This document shows positions 53,657 through 62,656 of a stretch of DNA of 64,000 nt, piece after piece (position 1 is the stretch's first letter; each line of letters begins with the position of its first letter). The position numbers were made by a program, and so were the translations under genes. This DNA is from Bacteroidales bacterium (GTDB lineage Bacteria > Bacteroidota > Bacteroidia > Bacteroidales > VadinHA17), in contig PLLO01000012.1 in assembly GCA_003142255.1 (NCBI GenBank), forward strand, positions 248,001 to 312,000, read 5' to 3'. The notes below the pieces were generated by a model that was not told the origin of the DNA, did no database searches, and was given only the letters and a program-made list of their open reading frames with translations.

Positions 53657-56164
53657 TCAATTTACAATAAGAAGGTTTAGTTCTCTTATGAACGCATCCC
53701 CGAATCCGGCATCCTGGACCGATTGAAGAGCTTCCTTCGCCTTGGAGAACTGAGGGTATTCGCCCATTACATACCTGTAATAGCCGTCTTCTGAAAGGAT
53801 CTCCCTCACTCCATTGAAATTTCTGAAAAGGCTCATGTCAATGGGTGAAATAGCTGCCTTGAGTTGGACGGTATAAATACTTTTCCCAATAGTCTGGCTG
53901 AAAATAGGAGCAATCTTTGCATTTGCACTTGTGACATGATTAAGATCGTACTGATTTACCATGTAGGCTCCCGTGAATCCCTTCTCCTTGACATAGCCAA
54001 GAAATTTTATAGCATCCGGATTGTTATAAAATACCCCCAGGGCATAAATATTTATTGAATCAACAGGTATTGTCCTGATGAACAACATACCGCTGAGTTT
54101 GAGATTTTCAAAATGATCATCAGCAATCAGTGCATTTGTCTTTTCGAGGATAATGCTGTATTTCATTGATGAGGCCAGCCTGAGGTGTTCAGGAGTATAT
54201 GTATCCTGCCTGATTACGACCCCGGTCTGCGGATCGACAATTCCAAATGCAACTCTTCTGTTATATTTTCTTCCTTCGGGGTTATCAGACCCATCGCGGT
54301 TAGTATTAACAGCTGCAAAATTTGACTCTCCGAATGCCTTGCAGACGAACCTGGTTGAAGGTATCGCTGAAGACACAAGATATTCAATCACTGAACGGGC
54401 TCTCTTGTTTGCAAGCTTCAGATTGTATGCGATGCTTCCTTTTGCATCGGTGTAACCGGCAATCTCAATTTTAAGGTCGGGGTTGCTTATAAGGATCGAT
54501 TTGACCTGTTCCAACCCTTCTTTTGCGGTCTCATCAAGCTCAAAGCTGTCGAATGCAAAGAGAATGTTTTTAATTGCCAGGAAATTTCCTTCTGCCACCT
54601 TTTCAGGGGTAAGAATCGAATTTATGACCATGTAGTGGCTGAGGAAGTACAGGGGCAGGCTCAGATTGATCGTATCTGTTTTATAACCGGGGTGCGCTGT
54701 CACCAGCTGATACTCGCCGGGTTTTATTTCGAATTTGAATGTGGCATCTTCATTTAATGATATGGTTCTGACAGGTGTGTTCTTCTTAAGGTCGAAAAGC
54801 CTGACACTTGCCTTTTTTGGATCGGCTGTTAGTCCATCCTTAAGAGTAACAGAGCCCTCGGCAGTAGTAACTTCATCGGCAGGATCAATGGCTACCAGTG
54901 AGTATATATTCCTTTCGCCGGTTTTATCGTCATAGAGACTTGTAATAAATCCAGACTTTTCGTAGTTGAGGATAAAGAAAGTGTTCTCCCCGGTTGTATT
55001 AAAGGAATAAGGCATTCCAACCGGGTTTGTCCATCCTCCATTCCTGTAAATTGACCTGAATACATCATAGCCACCCATGCCTATATGGCCCACGGAACTG
55101 AAGGTAAGCGCATTATTTGCTTCATCGTAGAATGGTGTATCTTCATTGAAGGCTGTATTTATTACCTCTCCGCAATTCACAGGGGCATTCCACGATCCGT
55201 CGGCTTTTCTTTCAGCGACCCATATATCGAGTTCACCAAAGCCACCTGGCCTGTTACTCGAGAAATATAATTTCCCGTTGTCAGGCGTGATGAAACCATC
55301 TGATTCCCAGTAAATCGTATTAATTGGCTTTCCGAAGTTTTTTATTTTTGACCAGGTCGTATCTTTTCTTATTGAATAATACAGGTTGCCGTCACCACCG
55401 TCGTCCATATATATTACAAGGGTTCTGCCATCACCTGTAATAGAATTGGAATAAAAGCGGTCAAAGCCACCCAACTGCCTGGTTATGTCGACAGGAGCCT
55501 GCCATTTATCTTTCTTGTAAGAGCAGAGGATTTTGGTTTTATCACCGGTTTTCTGGGTAAATATAAAGATTGAATCGTTTTTTGCGAGAACAGGGTTGGA
55601 TGCCCCGGGGTATTCTTTCAGCCATGGTACAAAGAGTTCGGATATGATAGTCAGGGGCTTTTTCTTCATCTCGATTGCATACCTGCAATCCCTGATCTGG
55701 TTATCGACATATTCTTCCCTGAATATGTCAGTCTCGTGCAGTTTTTTCCTGAAGTCATTATAAAGGGAAATTGCTTTTTCAAGGCTGTCATTCGCATGAT
55801 ATGCCACAGCCAGGTAAAGGTAAGCGTCCAATGGTGCTTTCTCACCATATTCTACATACTCCTTATCGTTTGATACTACATTTGCTGAAGCTGTTTTCAG
55901 AAGCTTTAGGGCCTCCATATTTTTCCCATCAATATTTAGATAGCATATTCCAAGTTTTGCCTGCAGGCTCGAATTGTCAGGATGTGTTTTAAGCAATGGC
56001 TCATACAGGCTGGCCGCCTTCACATAATCCTCATCATAATAATAGGATATATCGGCTTCCTGAACGGCCCTGATAAATTCTTTTTTAGATAAATCCTGGG
56101 AGAAAAGAGGGGTGATGCAGCATGTAATCAAAGAAAGAAAGATAATTTTCGATGACAGATTCAT
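53657..56164 (-). CDS. TPR-PD40-OmpA protein with SPOR-like tail (PorE-like architecture)
   Basis: The 835-residue protein has a signal peptide (FLSLITCCITPLFSQ), TPR-like helices (about 25-170: YYYDEDYVKAASLYEPLLKTHPDNSSLQAKLGICYLNI), a WD40-like PD40 propeller (about 190-400: LYFSSNRPGGFGELDIWVAERKADGSW; VGHIGMGGYDVFRSI), a Cna/CRD-like beta domain (about 435-500), an OmpA peptidoglycan-binding domain (about 535-645: IEIAGYTDAKGSIAYNLKLANKRARSV with Asp and Arg ligands for diaminopimelate), and a SPOR-like end. The order TPR-propeller-CRD-OmpA is that of PorE, which ties the T9SS to peptidoglycan. It starts by a TAATG overlap with the stop of the previous gene, so it is translationally coupled. 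Confidence 0.88.
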   Translation of the reverse strand: MNLSSKIIFLSLITCCITPLFSQDLSKKEFIRAVQEADISYYYDEDYVKAASLYEPLLKTHPDNSSLQAKLGICYLNIDGKNMEALKLLKTASANVVSNDKEYVEYGEKAPLDAYLYLAVAYHANDSLEKAISLYNDFRKKLHETDIFREEYVDNQIRDCRYAIEMKKKPLTIISELFVPWLKEYPGASNPVLAKNDSIFIFTQKTGDKTKILCSYKKDKWQAPVDITRQLGGFDRFYSNSITGDGRTLVIYMDDGGDGNLYYSIRKDTTWSKIKNFGKPINTIYWESDGFITPDNGKLYFSSNRPGGFGELDIWVAERKADGSWNAPVNCGEVINTAFNEDTPFYDEANNALTFSSVGHIGMGGYDVFRSIYRNGGWTNPVGMPYSFNTTGENTFFILNYEKSGFITSLYDDKTGERNIYSLVAIDPADEVTTAEGSVTLKDGLTADPKKASVRLFDLKKNTPVRTISLNEDATFKFEIKPGEYQLVTAHPGYKTDTINLSLPLYFLSHYMVINSILTPEKVAEGNFLAIKNILFAFDSFELDETAKEGLEQVKSILISNPDLKIEIAGYTDAKGSIAYNLKLANKRARSVIEYLVSSAIPSTRFVCKAFGESNFAAVNTNRDGSDNPEGRKYNRRVAFGIVDPQTGVVIRQDTYTPEHLRLASSMKYSIILEKTNALIADDHFENLKLSGMLFIRTIPVDSINIYALGVFYNNPDAIKFLGYVKEKGFTGAYMVNQYDLNHVTSANAKIAPIFSQTIGKSIYTVQLKAAISPIDMSLFRNFNGVREILSEDGYYRYVMGEYPQFSKAKEALQSVQDAGFGDAFIRELNLLIVN

Positions 56165-58122
56165 TATTTGGATACTTTTTTGATGAAGATTTCTTCAGGA
56201 TAGCCCTTCCTTATCAACTCCAATCTTAAAGCTGTTGCTTCCTCCCGTGTTTTAAAACGTCCCGTAGTATACCTGTAGAATTTATCGACATCACTGTACA
56301 TTACCTTCATGTCGTTAATACGCTTGAAATACCTAATATCAACAGGATTATACAGAGCCATAACCTGGACGGTGTAGTAAAGCACATCCGAATCTTTTAT
56401 GTTTAAGTCATTCACATCATTGACTTTCATATTCTTAATGAGGATACTTGAGTCGATGGAAGCGACCACAGGAATATCCTTCAGGTTTATTTTTTCATAT
56501 ACAACAGGAGGAGCTTCAACAGGTTTAATTATAAAGGAAGTATCCTTTTCCATGGTTACATCCATAACGATGGTAAGGGAAGGGTTATCCAGAAGAACTG
56601 AAGTGTCTCTTGACTGAGTAAGGTAGCCATAACCCATATATGTAAGCCTGTAAGACCCCGGAGTTACGATAAAGCTGTAACGGCCTGTGTATTTATTGGG
56701 GTATCCGACATCAATAGTATCGCCCGATGATTTATTTATCAGGTGTACAGAATATTTCTTATCAAATGGAATGATAGTGTCGGCAAGATTATATTTTCCC
56801 ATAATCTCATATGACTGGTTTACATCGGTACTCCCCATACCAATGAAGAAAATATCCTTTTTCTTGTAATCAGTTGTTATTGAATAATACGCATTCTTTC
56901 CTCCGTTGAGGGGCTGGAAGAATTTATCATCATCTGTGGTGTTGATCGGGAATCCGAGGTTCGAAGGCGTCTTCCAAGCCGTACCCTGCCTGATACTCTT
57001 GAAGTTGTCAAAGCCTCCCATCGAGATGTGTCCTTCAGAGCTGAAATAAAGGACGGAATCATTTTCTGTTATGAAGGGAGTATCCTCATTGTACGGAGTA
57101 TTTATTGTATTTCCGAGGTTGACTGCAGGGCCCCAGTCGCCAGCGGCATCTTTTTCTGAGACATAAATATCGAGGCTTCCGGCGCCTCCGTCCCTGTTGC
57201 TGGTGAAATAGAGTTTATTGCCGTCGGAAGAGATCGATGCGTGAGACTCGTAAAATTTGGTATTTATATTTTTGTTAAGCTTCTTTATTGGTGTCCACGT
57301 TCCGTTGACGAGTGTTGAGGAATATATGTTGCCGTCATAACCGTCGTTCTTATATAGGAAGAGTTCTGAGCCGTCTTTATTAAGTGAGCAGGATGAACAA
57401 TCTTCACCGGCTTTGATCATATCCGTAATATCGATGGGAGATTGCCATACGCCTCTCTCTTTATGTGAATAAAGGATAGCATTGACCATTCCCCTGCGTT
57501 CGGTATATACTATTGAATTGCCGTCGAAGCTTACTGCCGGGTTTTCATTAATGGAACCCTGGGAAAAACCTCCTCCAAGCAATTTTTTGCTGAATTCAAC
57601 AGGAGTCTCCTCAAATTTAATTGCATTCTTGCATGCCTGTATCTGCTGGTCGACGAACTTCAGGTTTTTCATTGCTCCTTTGATCTCAGATCCTCTTGAA
57701 AGGTTATTGAAAGTCTGGAGAGTATTAAGCCCTTTCTCCAGTTCGTTATTGATCATATATGCCTTGGCAAGGGAGAAGTAGGCGTCAAGAGGGGCTCTTT
57801 TTTCGGTAAACGATTCGGTCTTAGCGTCATAGCTTGCATTCTTAACTGCCTCTTCGAGGTATGGAATGGCTTTAACTTTTTCGCCCGCGATATTCAGATA
57901 ACAGGTGCCGATCTTATATTTAATATTGAGATTATCTGGTGTTTCAAGAAGGATATAGAGAGGATTTGCAAGTTCATATTCCTCGTAGAGGAAATAGCTT
58001 TCGGCCTGGGCAAAAATGTTTTTTAGCTCTTTTGAGGACTGAGCTGAAGCAGCAACAGAGAAAAAAATCAGAGTCGATAGCTGCAACCTGAACAGGAGTA
58101 TTTTCACTCCGGATTTATTCAT
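56164..58122 (-). CDS. TPR-PD40 protein with SPOR-like C-terminus (second paralogue)
   Basis: The 652-residue protein has a signal sequence (FFSVAASAQ), TPR-like helices (about 25-160), a PD40 propeller (about 180-390: LYFTSNRDGGAGSLDIYVSEKDAAGDWGPAVNLGNTINTPYNEDTPFI), a CRD-like beta domain (SYEIMGKYNLADTIIPF ... GYGYLTQSRDTSVLL) and a SPOR-like end (YYTVQVMALYNPVDIRYFKRI ... YRYTTGRFKTREEATALRLELI). It lacks the OmpA domain of the next gene. The stop codon overlaps that gene's start. The upstream paralogue is 54 bases away. Confidence 0.85.
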   Translation of the reverse strand: MNKSGVKILLFRLQLSTLIFFSVAASAQSSKELKNIFAQAESYFLYEEYELANPLYILLETPDNLNIKYKIGTCYLNIAGEKVKAIPYLEEAVKNASYDAKTESFTEKRAPLDAYFSLAKAYMINNELEKGLNTLQTFNNLSRGSEIKGAMKNLKFVDQQIQACKNAIKFEETPVEFSKKLLGGGFSQGSINENPAVSFDGNSIVYTERRGMVNAILYSHKERGVWQSPIDITDMIKAGEDCSSCSLNKDGSELFLYKNDGYDGNIYSSTLVNGTWTPIKKLNKNINTKFYESHASISSDGNKLYFTSNRDGGAGSLDIYVSEKDAAGDWGPAVNLGNTINTPYNEDTPFITENDSVLYFSSEGHISMGGFDNFKSIRQGTAWKTPSNLGFPINTTDDDKFFQPLNGGKNAYYSITTDYKKKDIFFIGMGSTDVNQSYEIMGKYNLADTIIPFDKKYSVHLINKSSGDTIDVGYPNKYTGRYSFIVTPGSYRLTYMGYGYLTQSRDTSVLLDNPSLTIVMDVTMEKDTSFIIKPVEAPPVVYEKINLKDIPVVASIDSSILIKNMKVNDVNDLNIKDSDVLYYTVQVMALYNPVDIRYFKRINDMKVMYSDVDKFYRYTTGRFKTREEATALRLELIRKGYPEEIFIKKVSK

Positions 58123-58175
58123 CAGAACAAATATAATAATTTTTCAATATCAAATGCCTGCAACACTGGCTTATT

Positions 58176-59450
58176 TTATTTAAAAGTAATTTTATAAATA
58201 TCCTCTTTCCCGTAGCCCGCTGACTCTTTAAAAAGGGAGTAATAACCTGCTTTTCCATTTTCGACCGGCATGAAGAAGATATTATCATCAGGAGTATTGA
58301 TAGGGTACCCGAGATTTTCAGGCTGGCTCCAGATATTATTTGACTGAAGGTTTGATCTGAAGATATCATATCCTCCCATGGTCGAATGGCCCTGCGAACT
58401 AAAGAAGATTGTCTTGCCGTTGTTTATAAGGAAAGGACGATCTTCATTGAACTGTGTATTGATTTCCGGACCCATGTTACCAGCCGGCCCCCAGTCGCCA
58501 TTAACTTTTTTTGATATGTACAGATCAAGTCCGCCAAATCCTCCCGGCCTGTCAGAGGCAAAAATAAGCTGACTGCCATCTTCTGAAACAAAACCGTGCG
58601 ATTCCCAGCTTTTGGTATTTATATTCTTGTTGAGCTTTGCTGTCGGCCCCCAGCTTTTACCATCAAATGAGCTTGTATATATATCGCTGTTATAGTTATC
58701 GTCTTTTGAAAGGTATAAGGTTTTGCCATCAGGAGAGAGACAGGAAATGAACAAGTCGCCGTCGGACTGCAAATCTGGGGTAATGTTGACAGGAGTGCTC
58801 CATTTCCCGTTCAGGCTCCGCGAAACCATTATTGCATTATAAAACTTTAGTGATACCATAAATGCAAAGGTTTTGCCATCGGCAGAGATAACAGGATTGA
58901 AATTTGATCTTTCGTCGTTGAAAGGAGATCCGATATTCTCTTCAGTATAAGAGACCGGTTTGGAAATATACTCTTTTGCCATATCGCACGATCTGATCTG
59001 CTGGTTGACAAAGTCAATATTTTCATGGTCATCAGGTATCAACGTAGCCAGGTACCTCTTAAAGGCATCCTGAGCTTTGTTGAACTGATAATTTACAAGA
59101 TATGCTTCACCCAGTTCAAATAAGTCATCATAAGGTGCCGTCAGCTGACTTACTGAACCCTCCTTACGCTTTGCTGACATATTTTTGGAAGCCGTCTCCA
59201 GGTAATCGATTGAAAGGTTCTTTTTCCCGTTTATATTAAGATAGCAGACGCCTATCCTGTAACTGATATTTGCATTGTCCGGAAACTTTTCAGCGATCTG
59301 AAGATAAAAAGAGATGGCATCTGAATAATCTGCATTCATAAAGAAATATTCAGCTTCATTGAAAGTCTCCTGATAAGTTTTGATATCCTGTGCAATCAGG
59401 AAAAAGGGGGAAAAGGCAATAATGATCAGTGTCACAATTATCCTGCGCAT
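58176..59450 (-). CDS. TPR-PD40 protein, short form (third paralogue)
   Basis: Start ATG at 59450 gives a signal peptide (MRRIIVTLIIIAFSPFFLIA) and is preferred over 59471. TPR-like helices (about 20-150) are followed by a PD40 propeller (about 170-420: LIFASDRPGGFGGLDLYISKKVNGDWGPAGNMGPEINTQFNEDRPFLI; QGHSTMGGYDIFRSN) and then the chain stops, with no CRD, OmpA or SPOR module. At 425 residues it is essentially the shared core of the other three proteins. It may bind the same partner as a soluble or lipid-free component. Confidence 0.82.
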   Translation of the reverse strand: MRRIIVTLIIIAFSPFFLIAQDIKTYQETFNEAEYFFMNADYSDAISFYLQIAEKFPDNANISYRIGVCYLNINGKKNLSIDYLETASKNMSAKRKEGSVSQLTAPYDDLFELGEAYLVNYQFNKAQDAFKRYLATLIPDDHENIDFVNQQIRSCDMAKEYISKPVSYTEENIGSPFNDERSNFNPVISADGKTFAFMVSLKFYNAIMVSRSLNGKWSTPVNITPDLQSDGDLFISCLSPDGKTLYLSKDDNYNSDIYTSSFDGKSWGPTAKLNKNINTKSWESHGFVSEDGSQLIFASDRPGGFGGLDLYISKKVNGDWGPAGNMGPEINTQFNEDRPFLINNGKTIFFSSQGHSTMGGYDIFRSNLQSNNIWSQPENLGYPINTPDDNIFFMPVENGKAGYYSLFKESAGYGKEDIYKITFK

Positions 59451-59509
59451 ATCTATTGGTTTTGCTAACAAATTTAAAAAAAATGGAACAAATAACTAAC
59501 CTGTTATTA

Positions 59510-59544
59510 ATTAAATAAAAAATGGCCGGAATTAACCGGCCATT
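59510..59544 (-). terminator. Terminator between first and third PD40 paralogues
   Basis: On the minus strand AATGGCCGG and CCGGCCATT form a 9-bp stem around TTAATT-like loop, followed by TTTTTATTTAATTAAT. It separates transcription of the 954-residue gene from the three downstream paralogues. Confidence 0.85.
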
Positions 59545-59547
59545 TCA

Positions 59548-62412
59548 TTAATCTTTCTTTTCCTTATCCTTCTTTCTTCTGAAGAAGAATAACAGGAATA
59601 ATGCTCCTGCAGCGCCAATGACCCATAGGTACCATAATTTATGTTGCTGCGAGGCGATCATCTGGGATTTTATTGTATCGACAGAAATATTAGCCGATGA
59701 AATCAGATTTGCAAGGCTGTTAAAGAATGCTTCATCAGTTATATTGCCTTTCCCCTTGTTTTTTAGAATGTAGAGTACAAGCTCTTCCGGGGAAGTGATT
59801 TTCTCTTTCTTCAGGTTCAATGAATTAATCCATGTTTTCAGAGGTTCCTCAGAATTCATAGCCAGGTCACCGGCAGATTTTTCGGCTTTGGTGTCTTTGT
59901 AAGTACTTATTCCAGCTATTAATTTGCTAAACTGGTCATCCGTGAAATTATTTTTAAGGGATTCATCATAAAATGACTTCAGCCATTTACCTGATTTTTT
60001 AATCTTCAGTTTGTCAGTAGCCTCAACTGATTGTCTCAATGATGAAGCTGATCCGGAATTTTCACTATAAGCCAGTATCTTCTCCTTCATAATCGCTATC
60101 AAAGGATCAGTATTGGTAAGGATGTCAGCAGCAACCAAATTCAGATCAGACGGAGTCACTTTGTCTCCAGTTTTCGAGGCTATATACTCCTGCAGATCGG
60201 TCCATGTCTTCAGGTTCTGCTGGTAGATATCAACGTCTCCAAGTATTTTCTTCAGGTCGCCTTCGGAATATTTAGCCATCAGATGGACTGCAGATTGGGT
60301 CAGAACGTTATCCATGACTGCAACCTTCAGGGCCAGCTTATCAACTTCCTCAGGGCTTATTGAACTCTTAGCGGCTTGCTCCTTTATGTAGGATACCAGG
60401 TCATCGACCTTGCCAAACTGCTGATTGTTTATGTCGGCACCTGATATGACTTTTTTCAGCTTGTCATCGGCACGAATATACATCATGGCGGATAGTGCAG
60501 CTACCTGTTTCTTGGCGATGATCCTGCTGTATTCTGGTCTTATAAGCGGCTGGGATATGACTCCCTTTTCCCTTGTAATGAAAACATCAGTAATGGTCGT
60601 ATTGCTGAACCTGTCAGTCAGCTTAAAGGTCACTTTGTTATCGCCGGGCCTTGGAACCATTTTATAATTGAAGGTAGTATCAGAGATGTCGTAAGTATCA
60701 GACTTAATAAGTGAATCTCCTGACCATTGTTCAATTACAAGCCTGGATTGGGGTTCAGTCTTCAGAGGGAAAAGAATGGTATCTCCCTTTGATACAGAGA
60801 TTGTTTTATTGCTCTTTACCAGGAGATCTGCGATAAAATCTGTTTTGGGAAGGACTGTGCCTGGCATTACGAAGCTGTCGGACGGGTTTGTAAGTTCCAG
60901 GTTAAGGTTTCGTTTTACTTTTTCACTGCTCGGAGATTCATAGGTGACTTCATAATTTCCCTGCGGCACCTCAAATTCATATTCCCCGGTCTTTGGATTG
61001 GAATAGACAATTATTGTCTGGTTGGGATTTTTGATATTCATTGCGCTGATCTTTACGCTGTCGTTGAAATTGGATATCAGGTCAGCCACCTTGACCATAC
61101 CTCTTACAAGAAACTTCCTTGGGTGCTGGTCAGAAAAGATCTCTATCCTGTAGATATCCTGTATACCGTATCCAGATGGTTCAACTTTAGAATAGTATCC
61201 TTCATAACCTGCATTTACAGGATCAAAGAAGACATCATCATCGGTTGAGTTAAGCGGGTATCCTAAATTAAGGGGAACTGACCATTCTCCATTATCGAGC
61301 AGGGTGGAATAGAAAATATCATATCCTCCGATATTGAAGTGCCCCCTGGAGCTGAAGAAAAGAGTCTTGTCATCCTCGCTCAGGAACGGAGTCTCCTCGT
61401 TGTACGGAGTATTAATCGCAGGTCCGAGATTTACAGCCGGTCCCCAGTCCCCTGTAGAATCCCTCTCCGATACATAGATGTCAAGTCCGCCAAGCGTCCC
61501 TTTGCGGTTGCTTGTAAAATAGAGCTTCTTATTGTCGTGTGATATTGTAGCGTGAGACTCCCAGTATTTTGTATTTATGTTATCATTCAGCTTGACAAGC
61601 GGTCCCCATGTTCCGTTTTCAAAGGTCGAGGAGTAAATGATTCCGTCGTAATCGGCTGAACTGTACAGATAAAGAGTTTTGCCGTCTTTTGAGATGGATG
61701 TCGGGTAAAGGTCCTTGTCAACTTTAAGAACCTCGTTCATGTTTAGGGGGTTTCCCCATGTTCCGTCAGGATTTTTGGTTGCATAGAGAATGGCATCATA
61801 GAATGCCTCGCTCCTTGAAAATACAATCGTTTTCTCATCATCCGAAACAACAGGATTAAACTCTGAGTTATTGCCATTGATGTTGCTTCCGAGGTTTTTC
61901 TCCTTCACATAAAGAGGAAGCGCTATTAGATCTTTTGCATTGTAGCATGACTGAATTTGCATGTTTACAATTGTTGAATCATAAACTTTGGGATTAAGGC
62001 CTTTTTTGAAGATAGTGTAGCTTTCAACTGCCTTGTCGATCTGATTGTTGATCCTGTAAGCATTTGCGAGATAATAATATGCATCATAGGGGGCTCCTGT
62101 CTCCTTGAATTTGCCCTCCTTATATTTCGGATTTATGTGTTTAACGGCATCTTCAAGAAATCCGATTGATTTATCCTTTTCGCCGGGTATATTTAGAAAA
62201 CATTGCCCTATCCGGTACTTCAAATTATAATTATTGGGATATGATCTTAAAAGCTGCTGATACTCAGGAAGGGCTTCCTTGTAGTCCTCAAAAAGCACCC
62301 AACTTTCAGCATCATAGAAAGTCAGTTTATTCTCAATTTTTGCCTGGGCGAACAAATTATTTCCGGCTGCGAAGACCAGGAGAAATGCAAACAGAATAAC
62401 TCTTTTCATCAT
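59548..62412 (-). CDS. TPR-PD40 protein with helical repeats and C-terminal membrane anchor (first paralogue)
   Basis: The 954-residue protein has a signal peptide (LFAFLLVFAAGNNLFAQ), TPR-like helices (about 20-155), a PD40 propeller (about 170-390: LYFTSNRKGTLGGLDIYVSERDSTGDWGPAVNLGPAINTPYNEETPFL), a CRD-like beta domain (about 430-510), an extra beta-sandwich (about 530-620) and a helical region (about 630-920) with a repeated pattern (GADINNQQFGKVDDLVSYI; GDVDIYQQNLKTWTDLQEYI; LKKEKITSPEELVLYI). One TM helix (WYLWVIGAAGALFLLFFF) and a basic tail close it, so it is probably tail-anchored in a membrane. No OmpA domain is present. This is the only one of the four with a terminator of its own. 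Confidence 0.85.
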   Translation of the reverse strand: MMKRVILFAFLLVFAAGNNLFAQAKIENKLTFYDAESWVLFEDYKEALPEYQQLLRSYPNNYNLKYRIGQCFLNIPGEKDKSIGFLEDAVKHINPKYKEGKFKETGAPYDAYYYLANAYRINNQIDKAVESYTIFKKGLNPKVYDSTIVNMQIQSCYNAKDLIALPLYVKEKNLGSNINGNNSEFNPVVSDDEKTIVFSRSEAFYDAILYATKNPDGTWGNPLNMNEVLKVDKDLYPTSISKDGKTLYLYSSADYDGIIYSSTFENGTWGPLVKLNDNINTKYWESHATISHDNKKLYFTSNRKGTLGGLDIYVSERDSTGDWGPAVNLGPAINTPYNEETPFLSEDDKTLFFSSRGHFNIGGYDIFYSTLLDNGEWSVPLNLGYPLNSTDDDVFFDPVNAGYEGYYSKVEPSGYGIQDIYRIEIFSDQHPRKFLVRGMVKVADLISNFNDSVKISAMNIKNPNQTIIVYSNPKTGEYEFEVPQGNYEVTYESPSSEKVKRNLNLELTNPSDSFVMPGTVLPKTDFIADLLVKSNKTISVSKGDTILFPLKTEPQSRLVIEQWSGDSLIKSDTYDISDTTFNYKMVPRPGDNKVTFKLTDRFSNTTITDVFITREKGVISQPLIRPEYSRIIAKKQVAALSAMMYIRADDKLKKVISGADINNQQFGKVDDLVSYIKEQAAKSSISPEEVDKLALKVAVMDNVLTQSAVHLMAKYSEGDLKKILGDVDIYQQNLKTWTDLQEYIASKTGDKVTPSDLNLVAADILTNTDPLIAIMKEKILAYSENSGSASSLRQSVEATDKLKIKKSGKWLKSFYDESLKNNFTDDQFSKLIAGISTYKDTKAEKSAGDLAMNSEEPLKTWINSLNLKKEKITSPEELVLYILKNKGKGNITDEAFFNSLANLISSANISVDTIKSQMIASQQHKLWYLWVIGAAGALFLLFFFRRKKDKEKKD

Positions 62413-62550
62413 TTCAGAACAGGTATAACTGATTTAACGTAACTCCTAGATAATAATACATTATTCTGCAATACAATGTTTTACAGGGATTGAGGTTTTA
62501 TATTACTCAAATTCAATTCTTATAAGGTACTAATATAGCAGAAATAATAG

Positions 62551-62580
62551 AAAAAGGACAAAAACTATTTGTCCTTTTTT
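62551..62580. terminator. Bidirectional terminator between the PD40 cluster and the E2 gene
   Basis: AAAAAGGACAAA and TTTGTCCTTTTTT form a symmetrical hairpin around AACTA, usable on either strand; for the minus-strand E2 gene it lies about 77 bases past the stop codon. Confidence 0.8.
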
Positions 62581-62656
62581 ATAAACCAGCAGGATTATTC
62601 TGCCAAGTCTGAATTTCAGAGGATGAATTTCAGAATGACATTATTGCAGAATAATA

